Below, piece by piece: positions 26,700 to 35,169 of a stretch of DNA of 64,000 nucleotides. This stretch comes from Acidobacteriota bacterium. GTDB taxonomy: Bacteria > Acidobacteriota > Terriglobia > Acidiferrales > UBA7541. Numbering within the stretch: position 1 is the first letter of the stretch; every line of letters begins with the position of its first letter. The stretch spans positions 212,278-276,277 of the forward strand of contig JABCZJ010000006.1 in assembly GCA_013289715.1 (NCBI GenBank). The letters are read 5' to 3'. A model generated the notes under the pieces. It searched no databases. It was given only the letters and a program-made list of their open reading frames with translations, and was not told the DNA's origin. Made by a program: the position numbers and the translations under genes.

Positions 26700-27592
26700 C
26701 GCGAACACCCGAGAACACGCCGCCCCCCGAATGGAAAAAAGAAATGGATCGGCAAAGATTACGCTCGCTCGCGGATCTTTTCCCCGCGCCGAAGCCGGTG
26801 ATCGGCATGGTCCATCTGTGGCCGCTCCCAGGAGCGCCCGGCTACAACGGATACGGCATGCAAGGAATCATGGACCACGCGCTACGCGACGCCGAAGCGC
26901 TGCTGCAGGGCGGCGTGGACGGTTTGATGGTCGAAAATATGTGGGACCTGCCGTACTACGTTGGTAAGGAAGTGAAGCCGGAAGCGATGACCGCGCACGC
27001 CGTCGCCGCCGCGGAAGTCGTGAAAAATTCGCCCGTACCCGTCGGCATCAACGTGATTCACAACGGTGGCGTCGTATGCCTGTCGATCGCTCTCGCCGCC
27101 AAAGCGCGCTTCATACGCGTCTGTATTCTCACCGGTGCGCGCGTGTGGGACACTGGAGAATTCGATCATGGATGCGCCGCCGAGCTGCTGCGCAAACGCA
27201 AGGAACTCGCCGCCGGCGATATTCATATTTTCGCCGACGTGGACAAGAAACACTCCGTCCCGTTTCCCGGCATCGATCTGGCGACGCACATCCAGTGGAC
27301 CGAGTTCTACGGCGCGGACGCGTTGATCGTTTCTGGAAAATTCACGGGCAGCGCGCCGGACGTCGAGAAAGTCCGCGAAGCAAAACGCTTCGCTACGCGC
27401 CCCATCCTGATCGGCAGCGGCAGCAGCGCCGAGAACGCAGCCGCCCTTTTGCAGTACGCCGATGGAATCATCGTGGGAACGAGCCTGAAGAAAGATGGCG
27501 TGATGGAAAATGCCGTGGACGTACATCGCGTCAAGGCGCTGATGGACCGAGTGCAAGCCGAGCGCGAGCGCGCCGCGGCGCCGGCATCTTGA
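26696..27592 (+). CDS. BtpA/SgcQ family TIM-barrel protein
   Basis: 298 residues. Family features are KPVIGMVHLWPLPGAPGYNG, DGLMVENMWDLPYYVG, PVPVGINVIHNGGVV, KHSVPFPG and RPILIGSGSSAENAAALL, with a phosphate-binding GSG loop as in other (beta/alpha)8 barrels. BtpA was named from a photosystem I biogenesis factor and SgcQ from a putative sugar operon; the enzymatic activity is not established. Four-base overlap with the PfkB kinase argues for a shared substrate, probably a phosphorylated sugar or nucleoside breakdown product. Confidence 0.85.
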   Translation: MTRTPENTPPPEWKKEMDRQRLRSLADLFPAPKPVIGMVHLWPLPGAPGYNGYGMQGIMDHALRDAEALLQGGVDGLMVENMWDLPYYVGKEVKPEAMTAHAVAAAEVVKNSPVPVGINVIHNGGVVCLSIALAAKARFIRVCILTGARVWDTGEFDHGCAAELLRKRKELAAGDIHIFADVDKKHSVPFPGIDLATHIQWTEFYGADALIVSGKFTGSAPDVEKVREAKRFATRPILIGSGSSAENAAALLQYADGIIVGTSLKKDGVMENAVDVHRVKALMDRVQAERERAAAPAS

Positions 27593-27739
27593 AGCTCCAG
27601 CGAAGCCCCATGCAACGCTCTCTGGAAATAAAATGTATGGGTTAACGAAGCGTTGGTACCGCATCATCCCATCGCCTTCCTATCTCACGCGGCGAATGCG
27701 GCAGGGCAAACAGCCTGCTCATTCAAAATCGGAGGAAAA

Positions 27740-28834
27740 GTGCCAGTGCCAGCAACCAGAAGCTACCAGATTGCAGTGATCCCGGGTGATGGGATCGGAA
27801 CCGAGGTTGTGCCGCAGGGTATTCGTGTGCTGGAAGCTGCCGCCAAGCGCTTCGGATTTTCCTGTACGTGGCGGAATTTCGATTGGAGCTGCGAAGTCTA
27901 TCGCCGCACGGGCCGCATGATGCCGGAAAACGGCCTGGATCAGTTGCGCCCCTTCGCTGCAATTTTTCTGGGCGCGGTCGGACATCCCGACGTCCCCGAC
28001 CACATTTCGCTCTGGGGGCTGCTGATCCCCATTCGCCGCCGTTTCCGCCAGTACGTAAACCTCCGGCCCGTGCTATTGCTCGAGGGTTTGGATTCGCCGC
28101 TGAAAAATGTCCGGCCCGGCCAGATTGATATGGTGATCGTCCGCGAAAACAACGAAGGCGAATATTCCGAAATCGGCGGCAGGCTATACGCCGGCACGGA
28201 CGACGAGCTGGCGATGCAGCAGTCCATCTTCACCCGCCGCGGCGTGGACCGCGTCCTGCGCTATGCGTTTCGCCTGGCCAGAACGCGCAAATCGCACGTA
28301 ACTTCCGCCACGAAATCGAACGGCATCATTCACACCATGCCGTACTGGGACGAACGCTTTCACGTGATCGCGCAGGAATTTCCCGACGTCCGCACCGATC
28401 AATATCACATCGATATTTTGACCGCCCACTTTGTGCGCCATCCGGAATGGTTCGACGTGGTGGTCGGCTCCAATCTTTTCGGCGATATACTCTCGGATCT
28501 CGGCCCGGCAGTAGTGGGCTCGATCGGCATCGCGCCCTCGGCGAATCTGAATCCGGAGCGCGAATTTCCTTCCATGTTCGAGCCGGTGCACGGTTCGGCG
28601 CCGGACATTGCGGGGCAAGGCGTCGCCAACCCGATCGGGCAAATCTGGTCGGGCGCGATGATGTTGCGGCACCTCGGCGAAGAGGAGGCTGCGCAGGCTG
28701 TCGAGCAGGCTATTGCGCAGGTGCTGGCAAGCGCGAAGGTGCGCACGCCCGATATCGGCGGCAAATCCACCACCAGCGACATGGGCGAAGCCATCGAGCG
28801 CGAAGTCCTGGCAGCGCACAAACAAAACGCCTGA
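27740..28834 (+). CDS. Tartrate/D-malate-type decarboxylating dehydrogenase (isocitrate/isopropylmalate DH family)
   Basis: 364 residues. GTG 27740 is chosen because GGAGG lies four bases upstream and the conserved core starts soon after (QIAVIPGDGIGTEVVPQGI); the 29-codon upstream extension has no homology. Signature residues include QYVNLRPVLLLEG (binding arginines), VIVRENNEGEYSEIGGRLY, VVGSNLFGDILSDLGP (metal-binding Asp) and FEPVHGSAPDIAGQG. The NEGEYS form resembles TtuC/DmlA (tartrate or D-malate dehydrogenase) rather than LeuB. It oxidises and decarboxylates a 2-hydroxyacid using NAD. The substrate is assigned by resemblance only. Confidence 0.82.
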   Translation: MPVPATRSYQIAVIPGDGIGTEVVPQGIRVLEAAAKRFGFSCTWRNFDWSCEVYRRTGRMMPENGLDQLRPFAAIFLGAVGHPDVPDHISLWGLLIPIRRRFRQYVNLRPVLLLEGLDSPLKNVRPGQIDMVIVRENNEGEYSEIGGRLYAGTDDELAMQQSIFTRRGVDRVLRYAFRLARTRKSHVTSATKSNGIIHTMPYWDERFHVIAQEFPDVRTDQYHIDILTAHFVRHPEWFDVVVGSNLFGDILSDLGPAVVGSIGIAPSANLNPEREFPSMFEPVHGSAPDIAGQGVANPIGQIWSGAMMLRHLGEEEAAQAVEQAIAQVLASAKVRTPDIGGKSTTSDMGEAIEREVLAAHKQNA

Positions 28835-28874
28835 CGATTTAGGAACAGCATCCGCCGTGTTAAAATGCGCCCGT

Positions 28875-28951
28875 GGGGCTGTAGCTCAGTTGGATAGAGC
28901 GACGCACTCCTAACGCGTAGGTCGTCGGTTCAATTCCGACCAGCCCCACCA
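28875..28951 (+). tRNA. tRNA-Arg (anticodon CCT)
   Basis: A complete cloverleaf of 77 bases including an encoded CCA. The 7-bp acceptor GGGGCTG (28875-28881) pairs with CAGCCCC (28941-28947), then discriminator A and CCA. The D arm is GCTCAGTTGGATAGAGC and the T arm is GTCGGTTCAATTCCGAC. The anticodon loop CTCCTAA gives anticodon CCT, reading AGG. The anticodon stem has one A-C mismatch at its loop-proximal pair. A TTAAAAT box just upstream may be its -10 element. Confidence 0.95.
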
Positions 28952-29023
28952 CGTTTTGTTTCTCGCCACGCGATTTATTTACCGCAGAAGTCTTACGCAA
29001 GGCAGGATTCGTCTTCACGAACT

Positions 29024-29944
29024 TCACGGCTTCCTGTTTTTCAACGCGCGTTTCAAATCTTCCACGGAAGGAAAAGATGTGGGCGCCGTCAGCGCCAATT
29101 CCGGCGGATTCTTCCCCTGTTGCATCGCGGCCACCAGCATCTCCAGCGCCAGCTTCGTATTCGGCGGGACCACCACGGTAGCCGCCAGCAAACCGCTGCG
29201 CACATATTGTTGTCCGGTAGCGATCAAGCCATCGCAACCCGTGAACGGAACGCCCATCCACTTTTCTCGCGCAGCTCCGTCGGAACTTTCCCGCATCGCT
29301 TTACGCGCGCCCATGGCCATCGAATCGTCCTGCGCGCCCACCAGATCCACGAACTGCTTCACGGACGTGGACAAGCGCATCCACGAACTCACCGCCTTGT
29401 AAGCGCTTTCCTCGGTCCACTGGCCTTTCAGCGTATTGATTTTGATGTTGGCAGGCTTGGTCTGTTGCATTCCGGTAGTGCGTTCTTTCGCGGCGGAGTT
29501 TTCTGAGGGACCCTGAATGTAGAGAACCGATCCTCCGCTGGGAAGCAGCGCCGCGAATTGCTGTCCCTGAATCCGCCCGATCTCCAGATGATCGGAGCTC
29601 ACCGCGAAAGCGGGCGCGCGCCCGGAGCGGCGCAGTTCGGGCAGGTATTCCGCGTTGCGATTCAGCACCACCCAGCCAATTCCTGCCCCGGCAGCCGCGC
29701 GAGCCACCTGCGGCAACGCGGTCGCTCCCAGTGGTTCGAAAAGTATGGCATCAGGCCGCGCCCCCGCCGGCGATTGAATCGCTTGCAAGATTTGATCGCT
29801 CTGCTTGATCGCATCGTTGGCCGCGTACACCACTCGCAGGTCAAAACCCAGCCGTGTCGCCGTTTCCTTCGCGGCTGTGGCTTGTTCCTGCTGATAATCG
29901 TTGTCGTCGGTGGGCAGTGAAAGCAGGTAGGTCAGCTTGGGCAT
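29024..29944 (-). CDS. Sugar-type periplasmic-binding-protein fold without signal peptide
   Basis: 306 residues from ATG 29944. The sequence follows the Peripla_BP_4 (ribose/xylose-binding) fold: KLTYLLSLPTDDNDYQQEQA, SDQILQAIQSP, ARPDAILFEPLGATAL, IGRIQGQQFAALLPSGG, DLVGAQDDSMAMGARKA and VPFTGCDGLIATGQQYV. There is no signal peptide or lipobox, and longer in-frame starts up to 30052 do not add one. No ABC permease is adjacent. It lies 153 bases downstream of boxB on the same strand, so it may be read with the box genes. A cytoplasmic ligand-binding or sensory role is inferred. Confidence 0.75.
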   Translation of the reverse strand: MPKLTYLLSLPTDDNDYQQEQATAAKETATRLGFDLRVVYAANDAIKQSDQILQAIQSPAGARPDAILFEPLGATALPQVARAAAGAGIGWVVLNRNAEYLPELRRSGRAPAFAVSSDHLEIGRIQGQQFAALLPSGGSVLYIQGPSENSAAKERTTGMQQTKPANIKINTLKGQWTEESAYKAVSSWMRLSTSVKQFVDLVGAQDDSMAMGARKAMRESSDGAAREKWMGVPFTGCDGLIATGQQYVRSGLLAATVVVPPNTKLALEMLVAAMQQGKNPPELALTAPTSFPSVEDLKRALKNRKP

Positions 29945-30097
29945 GGGTCGCCTTGGGTCCTTAATTCGTCCGTCCCGGAAAGAGTACATGGAAAACACCG
30001 GAGGGTGTTCAGCGAAGTCGTGGCGGAGTGCCGTGTCGTGACATGCTCGCACACGCCCGCGCGCCAGACGAATCGCGCGGAGTGCGCCCGCAACGGC

Positions 30098-31522
30098 CTA
30101 ATTGAATCGCACGTATTCGAAATTCAGGGGCTGGCGATTAATGCCGCGAATCGGCGGCGCGATCCAATTGGCGAATTTCCCGGGTTCGATCACGCGCCCC
30201 GTCATCAGCGATTGCACGAATTTGTGATCTTCTCGACTGGGCATCCATTTATATTGATTGTTGTCCCACGCTTCTTTCGTTAGCACCTCGCCTTCGGGAC
30301 TAATGAAATGCCCGGCGAAATTGCCGATCGCGCGATGGAATCCCTTGTGCGGCAGTGTCAAGCGGAAGGAAAGTCCAGCCTGCTCGATGATGTTGTTCCA
30401 GCGGTCCACGCCGCCTTGAATTTCCGCGATGTAGTCGTCACGCAGCCGTTCATTCAGCGCCGTCAATGCGGAAACGTGCCGCTTGATGATTTTGTTGCCG
30501 GAAACTTCCAGCACGGGATATTCCGCATTCTGCAGAACGTGGTCGTCCTCGATTTTCGTCTCCTCGTAACGCCCCTTCAGCCCGGTGGTGTAGTAGCTGG
30601 CGGCGTTGGAGGAAGCGTCGGAACCAAAGAGGTCAATCGTGACGCTGAAATGGAAATTCAAATATTTTTGCATCGTCGGCAAGTCAATCACGCCGAGCGC
30701 GCGCACGTCGCTGGCATTTTCAACCTTGTGTTCCTTCATCACTTCGCAGGTGCGCTGCAAAATGCGGCTGATGCCCGTCTCGCCGACGAACATATGGTGG
30801 GCTTCCTCGGTGAGCATGAACCGGCAGGTCCGCGCCAGGGGATCGAAGCCGGATTCGGCCAGCGCGCACAGCTGGAATTTTCCGTCGCGGTCGGTGAAGA
30901 AGGTGAACATATAAAACGCCAGCCAATCAGGCGTGGGCTCGTTGAACGCGCCGAGAATGCGCGGATTGTCCGCATCGCCCGAGCGACGTTCCAGCAGCGC
31001 TTCGGCTTCCTCGCGTCCATCGCGGCCGAAATAGCGGTGCAGCAAATACACCATGGCCCAGAGGTGCCGCCCCTCTTCCACATTCACCTGAAAAATATTT
31101 CGCAGATCGTATAAAGACGGGCAGCACATTCCCAGCAGCCGCTGCTGTTCCACCGATGCCGGCTCCGTATCGCCCTGCGTGACGATCACCCGCCGCAAAG
31201 TGGAGCGATATTCGCCGGGAACTTCCTGCCACGCCGGCTGGCCTTTGTGCACGCCGAAATTTACCTGGCGCGCCGCATCGCGCGGCTGCAGAAAAATTCC
31301 CCAGCGATATTCTGGCATGCGCACGTAGCCAAATTGCGCCCAGCCGTCAGGCTCGACGCTCGTTGCGGTGCGCAGATACACTTCGAGGGCGTGGCTTTCG
31401 CTCGGGCCCATGTCGTACCACCAGTTCATGTAAGCCGGCTGCCAGTGTTCCAACGCGCGCTGCAGCACGCGGTCCCTGCCCAAGTCCACGTTATTCGGGA
31501 TTTTTTCCGTGTAATCGATCAT
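30098..31522 (-). CDS. boxB: Benzoyl-CoA 2,3-epoxidase oxygenase component BoxB
   Basis: 474 residues, full length for BoxB. It is the di-iron oxygenase that inserts oxygen into benzoyl-CoA to make the 2,3-epoxide. Visible iron ligands are Glu150 and His153 (EEGRH), Asp211, Glu240 and His243 (TEEAHH), and Glu120; these match the ligand positions I recall for Azoarcus BoxB. AGGAG lies six bases before ATG 31522. It is third in the boxR-boxC-boxB run. BoxA, the reductase that normally supplies electrons, is not in the window. Confidence 0.95.
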   Translation of the reverse strand: MIDYTEKIPNNVDLGRDRVLQRALEHWQPAYMNWWYDMGPSESHALEVYLRTATSVEPDGWAQFGYVRMPEYRWGIFLQPRDAARQVNFGVHKGQPAWQEVPGEYRSTLRRVIVTQGDTEPASVEQQRLLGMCCPSLYDLRNIFQVNVEEGRHLWAMVYLLHRYFGRDGREEAEALLERRSGDADNPRILGAFNEPTPDWLAFYMFTFFTDRDGKFQLCALAESGFDPLARTCRFMLTEEAHHMFVGETGISRILQRTCEVMKEHKVENASDVRALGVIDLPTMQKYLNFHFSVTIDLFGSDASSNAASYYTTGLKGRYEETKIEDDHVLQNAEYPVLEVSGNKIIKRHVSALTALNERLRDDYIAEIQGGVDRWNNIIEQAGLSFRLTLPHKGFHRAIGNFAGHFISPEGEVLTKEAWDNNQYKWMPSREDHKFVQSLMTGRVIEPGKFANWIAPPIRGINRQPLNFEYVRFN

Positions 31523-31576
31523 GACGATCTCCTGAAAATGAAAAATGGCAAAAACTCGCGTAGCCGCGAATGAGCT

Positions 31577-33259
31577 TCACACTCGCTCCCAATTAAATTT
31601 CACCGGCGCGCCCGTGCCGTAAATCTTCAGCGCGCCGCTTTCACCAACGGCGTTCGGACGAATGAAAATCCAGTTTTGCCACGCGGACAGCCTGCCAAAA
31701 ATGCGCGTCTCCGTGGTTTCCGTCGCGCCAAAGCGCAGATTCGCTTCCAGCCCCGTCAGCGCATCCGGCGAGAGCGCGATTCTGGATTCGATCGCCTGCC
31801 GCACCTCATCTTGCCAATCCAGATCGTCGGGCGCGGCGGTCACCAGGCCGAGCTCCACCGCGTCCTTCACCGGCAACGCTCGTCCCATCTGCTTGTGCAG
31901 AGTTGCCATTCGCGTCGCGTCCTGGTAAAAGCGCGCCGCCAAACGCGAAAGGTGATTCACCATCGGCAGCGGCCCGAAATTCATTTCCGAAAGCGCCATC
32001 GTCGCGCGCGCTTCGCCTTCCTGCGTGTCCAGCATGTAAACGCGATCCGCCGCCAGTGCCAGCTCCAGCAAAGCCCCGGCAAAACAGGAATTGGGCTCGA
32101 CCAGCGCATAGATCGAACGTGAGGAAACATCCAGCCGTGCGAACGTGCGCCGCATCATGCCCAGGACCTCGCGCACAAACCAGTGGTTCTGATTGTTGAG
32201 AATGAATTTGTCAAAAGCCAGAACCGCATCGGGAATTCCGGCGGCTTTCACAATCCACAAGCCAAGTTCCGGCTCGCTGGTGCGCAAGCCGAGAATGGCG
32301 TCGTCCAGTTCACGAGCCATTTGCAGCGGCCACCAGCGAGCCCCTGCAGCCAGCGCGCTCTCGAGCGTAGGCGCCGCCGCGGATTGCGGGGCGCGGACGG
32401 TCAAAGTCACGGTGCGCGATTCGCGATTCACCTGCGCGTCCACAAATTCATAATGCCGCCCGGTGTCGTCGATGGTTCGCTGCAGTGGCGTGAGAGCCAC
32501 GCCTTGCGCGTTCGTGGGACGGTCGCTGCGTTTCGCCAATTCTAGCGCGCGCTGCTTCGCGTACTCCGCGAATTGCTGCGTTTTCACCACTTCGTCCACC
32601 AGTCCCCAATCCTTCGCGCGCTGGCCCTTTACTCCATCCGCCGTGGTACAGAAAATATCAGCATGGTCACGGCGCACGCGGCGCTTGTCGGTGACGCGCG
32701 TGAGGCCGCCGGTACCAGGTAGAACACCCAGCAAGGGAACTTCGGGGAGGCTCACGGCGGAGGAACGATCGTCCACCAGAATAATTTCATCGCACGCCAG
32801 TGCCAGCTCGTAGCCGCCTCCGGCCGTGGTCCCGTTCAGCGCGGCAAGAAATTTCACCCCTGAGTGCGCGCTGGAATCCTCGATGCCATTGCGCGTTTCG
32901 TTCGTGAACTTGCAGAAATTCACTTTCCAGGCGTGTGAGGACAAGCCCAGCATATAGATGTTGGCGCCGGAGCAGAACACGCGGTTCTTCGCGCTGGTGA
33001 GCATCACAGAGTGAATCTCCGGATGCTCGAAGCGGATTCTCTGCAGCACATCGTGCAGCTCGATATCCACGCCCAGATCGTAGGAATTCAGCTTGAGCTT
33101 GTAGCCAGGACGCAAGCCGCCGTCCTCGTTCACGTCCATCGTCAGCGTGGCCACCGGGCCTTCATAGGCCACACGCCAATGCTTGTATTTTGCCGGCTCG
33201 GTCTGATAATCCACCGGCGCGGCTTTAATTTCTGAATCTTGCGCTGCGGTCACGTCCAC
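31577..33259 (-). CDS. boxC: 2,3-epoxybenzoyl-CoA dihydrolase BoxC
   Basis: 560 residues from GTG 33259, with GGAGG five bases upstream; only nine bases separate it from the boxR stop, so the genes are an operon. It is a crotonase-superfamily enzyme with an oxyanion-hole region in CSGANIYMLGLSSHAWK and AALNGTTAGGGYELALACDE, and a second crotonase-like half toward the C-terminus (ALVEPNSCFAGALLELALAAD). It hydrolyses the epoxide and opens the ring, giving 3,4-dehydroadipyl-CoA semialdehyde plus formate. Cytoplasmic. Confidence 0.95.
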   Translation of the reverse strand: MDVTAAQDSEIKAAPVDYQTEPAKYKHWRVAYEGPVATLTMDVNEDGGLRPGYKLKLNSYDLGVDIELHDVLQRIRFEHPEIHSVMLTSAKNRVFCSGANIYMLGLSSHAWKVNFCKFTNETRNGIEDSSAHSGVKFLAALNGTTAGGGYELALACDEIILVDDRSSAVSLPEVPLLGVLPGTGGLTRVTDKRRVRRDHADIFCTTADGVKGQRAKDWGLVDEVVKTQQFAEYAKQRALELAKRSDRPTNAQGVALTPLQRTIDDTGRHYEFVDAQVNRESRTVTLTVRAPQSAAAPTLESALAAGARWWPLQMARELDDAILGLRTSEPELGLWIVKAAGIPDAVLAFDKFILNNQNHWFVREVLGMMRRTFARLDVSSRSIYALVEPNSCFAGALLELALAADRVYMLDTQEGEARATMALSEMNFGPLPMVNHLSRLAARFYQDATRMATLHKQMGRALPVKDAVELGLVTAAPDDLDWQDEVRQAIESRIALSPDALTGLEANLRFGATETTETRIFGRLSAWQNWIFIRPNAVGESGALKIYGTGAPVKFNWERV

Positions 33260-33268
33260 GCCTGCCTC

Positions 33269-34174
33269 CTACCCGATTTCGGATTGCAATGCTTGCTTCA
33301 GTTTCAGAAAACTTTGCTCGACCGATTCGTCCGAAGTGTCCAGGTGCAGATCGGCCTTGCGGTAAAACGGTTCGCGCGCTTCCAGAATCCGGCGCAAGTC
33401 CTGCATTGCTTCATCGTTCTCGGCCATCGCGCGAAAATCGCCCTGCGCCATCACCCGCGCCATGTAGTCTTCCGGATTCGCTTTCACCCACACCGTGAAA
33501 CAGCTTCCGAGCAGCCGGTCGTAGGTCTGCTTTTCGGAGACGACGCCTCCGCCGACGGAAAGAACCGCACGCGGGTAATCGCGCAGGATGCGCTCGAGCA
33601 CGCGCTGTTCGATCCGGCGATACCCGCTTTGCCCGTAAAGCGAGAAAATTTCTGACAAATCCATCCCGGCTTCTTTGGCGATCTCGCGGTCCAGTTCGAT
33701 GAAAGACGCCTTCATCGCTTGCGCCAGCCTCACTCCCAGAGTTGATTTCCCCGCTCCGCGCAGCCCAATCAATGCGATGCGCGCATGCCGGTCTTTCGCT
33801 GACGCGCCGAATTCCTGCACGAGGCGCTCCACAACGGCACTGAGTTGCTGAGCAGGAAGACGATCCAGGATGCTTTCTATCGAACGCCTCGCGTCGGAGT
33901 CGGGTCCTTCGGCGGTAAACAGGTCGGCCAGCGAGACATGCAGAGCGGTCGCGATGCGCCGCAGCAGAACGACCGAGACATTGCCGTCACCCAGTTCTAG
34001 CTGCGCCAAATGCCGCTCGGAGACGTCCGACTCCCGCGCCACCATCTTACGCGTCATGCCCCGGCGGCTGCGCAGCTCGCGGACCCTCATCCCCAGCAGG
34101 CGCAGGAAATTCTCGTCACTGGGATGCGCAGGAAGGGAAGGCAGGACCGCGCCGGACTGGGTCTCTTGGGTCAT
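33269..34174 (-). CDS. boxR: BoxR/BzdR-type regulator: HTH fused to shikimate-kinase-like domain
   Basis: 301 residues. Residues ~28-85 are an HTH_3 (Xre-type) DNA-binding domain (RVRELRSRRGMTRKMVARES ... HLAQLELGDGNVSVVLLRRI). After a linker, residues ~130-300 form a shikimate-kinase-like domain with Walker A GLRGAGKST (137-145). In BoxR and BzdR this domain does not make shikimate phosphate but senses benzoyl-CoA and releases repression. The gene leads the box operon and its promoter carries TGCA boxes of the kind bound by BzdR. Confidence 0.93.
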   Translation of the reverse strand: MTQETQSGAVLPSLPAHPSDENFLRLLGMRVRELRSRRGMTRKMVARESDVSERHLAQLELGDGNVSVVLLRRIATALHVSLADLFTAEGPDSDARRSIESILDRLPAQQLSAVVERLVQEFGASAKDRHARIALIGLRGAGKSTLGVRLAQAMKASFIELDREIAKEAGMDLSEIFSLYGQSGYRRIEQRVLERILRDYPRAVLSVGGGVVSEKQTYDRLLGSCFTVWVKANPEDYMARVMAQGDFRAMAENDEAMQDLRRILEAREPFYRKADLHLDTSDESVEQSFLKLKQALQSEIG

Positions 34175-34488
34175 ATAACAAGCACTCGCCTAACATGCAC
34201 TATAATACATGCAATGAATGCTCTGTCAAACATTTCGCTCCAGAACAGGTAAAAGTCCGAAAGCCTCCGGCCGCGATCAAATTATCAGTTAACTGCACAT
34301 ACTAAATATCTTAGCTGAATACAAACCTCTGTTTAGGCGCGGAGGGCCTGGTTTCTACATGCAACATACTGCCAATCGAAATGTGGCCTACCTTGTCGCG
34401 TAACTGCCCGTCCGCGCAAGGGAATCGGCGGAGAAATGGTACGAACGGGCCATCGCCGCCACCTATGCCCATCGTGCTAAAGTTAGTC
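34175..34488. other. Divergent intergenic region between boxR and the FHA gene
   Basis: 314 bases without a convincing gene. The left part holds the boxR promoter/operator. Bases 34270-34370 are relatively AT-rich and include two more TGCA sites; a rightward promoter for the FHA gene is expected here but I cannot place its boxes. Confidence 0.5.
34196..34229 (-). promoter_or_regulatory. boxR promoter with TGCA operator boxes
   Basis: Read on the minus strand, a consensus -35 TTGACA (34229-34224) is followed 16-17 bases later by a -10-like TATTAT/ATTATA (about 34207-34201). Two TGCA boxes (34210-34213 and 34196-34199) flank the -10 element, 14 bases apart. TGCA repeats are the known recognition element of BzdR-type regulators, so autoregulation by BoxR is likely. 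Two further TGCA occurrences lie at 34294 and 34360. Confidence 0.65.
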
Positions 34489-35040
34489 ATGCGCGTCAGA
34501 TGCCTCCATTGCGCCGCCCAAGTAGAACTTGACGACCGCCGCGTCAAAGGCCGCAAAATGGCCCAAATTCGCTGCTGGATGTGTGCGCAGAGCTCGGTTG
34601 TCGACCTGGTCCCTCCGGACCTGAAATCCTCAACGATTGCCACCGACGCACTCGCGCCGCAGGATCGTCCCTCCGCCGCCACGCGCCTCGAGCAATCCGA
34701 CAGTGCCAGGGTCGCGACGCTGGACCTGCCGCCGGGAAAATCAATCGCGATTTCGGTGGTTGCGGGACCTTCGCAGGGTCTGGAGCGCGGGTTAACCATG
34801 CCCTTGGTGACCATCGGACGGTTGCGCGGGGGAGCCGATTTCGAACTTGACGACCAAATGATTTCGCGACTGCACTGCGCCGTAGAAGTAAAGAACGACG
34901 CAGTTTACCTGCGCGACCTCCGCTCGACCAACGGCACCTACGTAGCCGATAAGCGCGTCCTTGCCACACAGATCGATGATGCCACCGAGTTCCGAATTGG
35001 AACTTCCACCTTGCGCGTCAGCATCCGCTCCCACCAATAG
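34489..35040 (+). CDS. Zinc-ribbon plus FHA domain protein
   Basis: 184 residues from ATG 34489 (ATG 34465 is possible; neither has a clear ribosome site). The N-terminus is a zinc-ribbon-like motif (CLHC at 4-7 and CWMC about 20 residues later). A low-complexity linker leads to a C-terminal FHA domain that binds phosphothreonine: VTIGRLRGGADFELDDQMIS, then SRLHCAVEV and LRDLRSTNGTYVADKRV. The key Arg, Ser-Arg-His and Asn-Gly residues are kept. No Ser/Thr kinase is adjacent. Its partner is unknown. Confidence 0.82.
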   Translation: MRVRCLHCAAQVELDDRRVKGRKMAQIRCWMCAQSSVVDLVPPDLKSSTIATDALAPQDRPSAATRLEQSDSARVATLDLPPGKSIAISVVAGPSQGLERGLTMPLVTIGRLRGGADFELDDQMISRLHCAVEVKNDAVYLRDLRSTNGTYVADKRVLATQIDDATEFRIGTSTLRVSIRSHQ

Positions 35041-35169
35041 TCCTCCGGGCGTTGAAAGTTTAGCCCTGTGTCGCGCCACGCACTGCGGTATGCTCTTTGC
35101 CTATAAATCTAAAGCCGGTTAGAGCCGCATGCGCTCGTTTTGCCGGTGGTCAAATCCGCGGGGGAGCAG

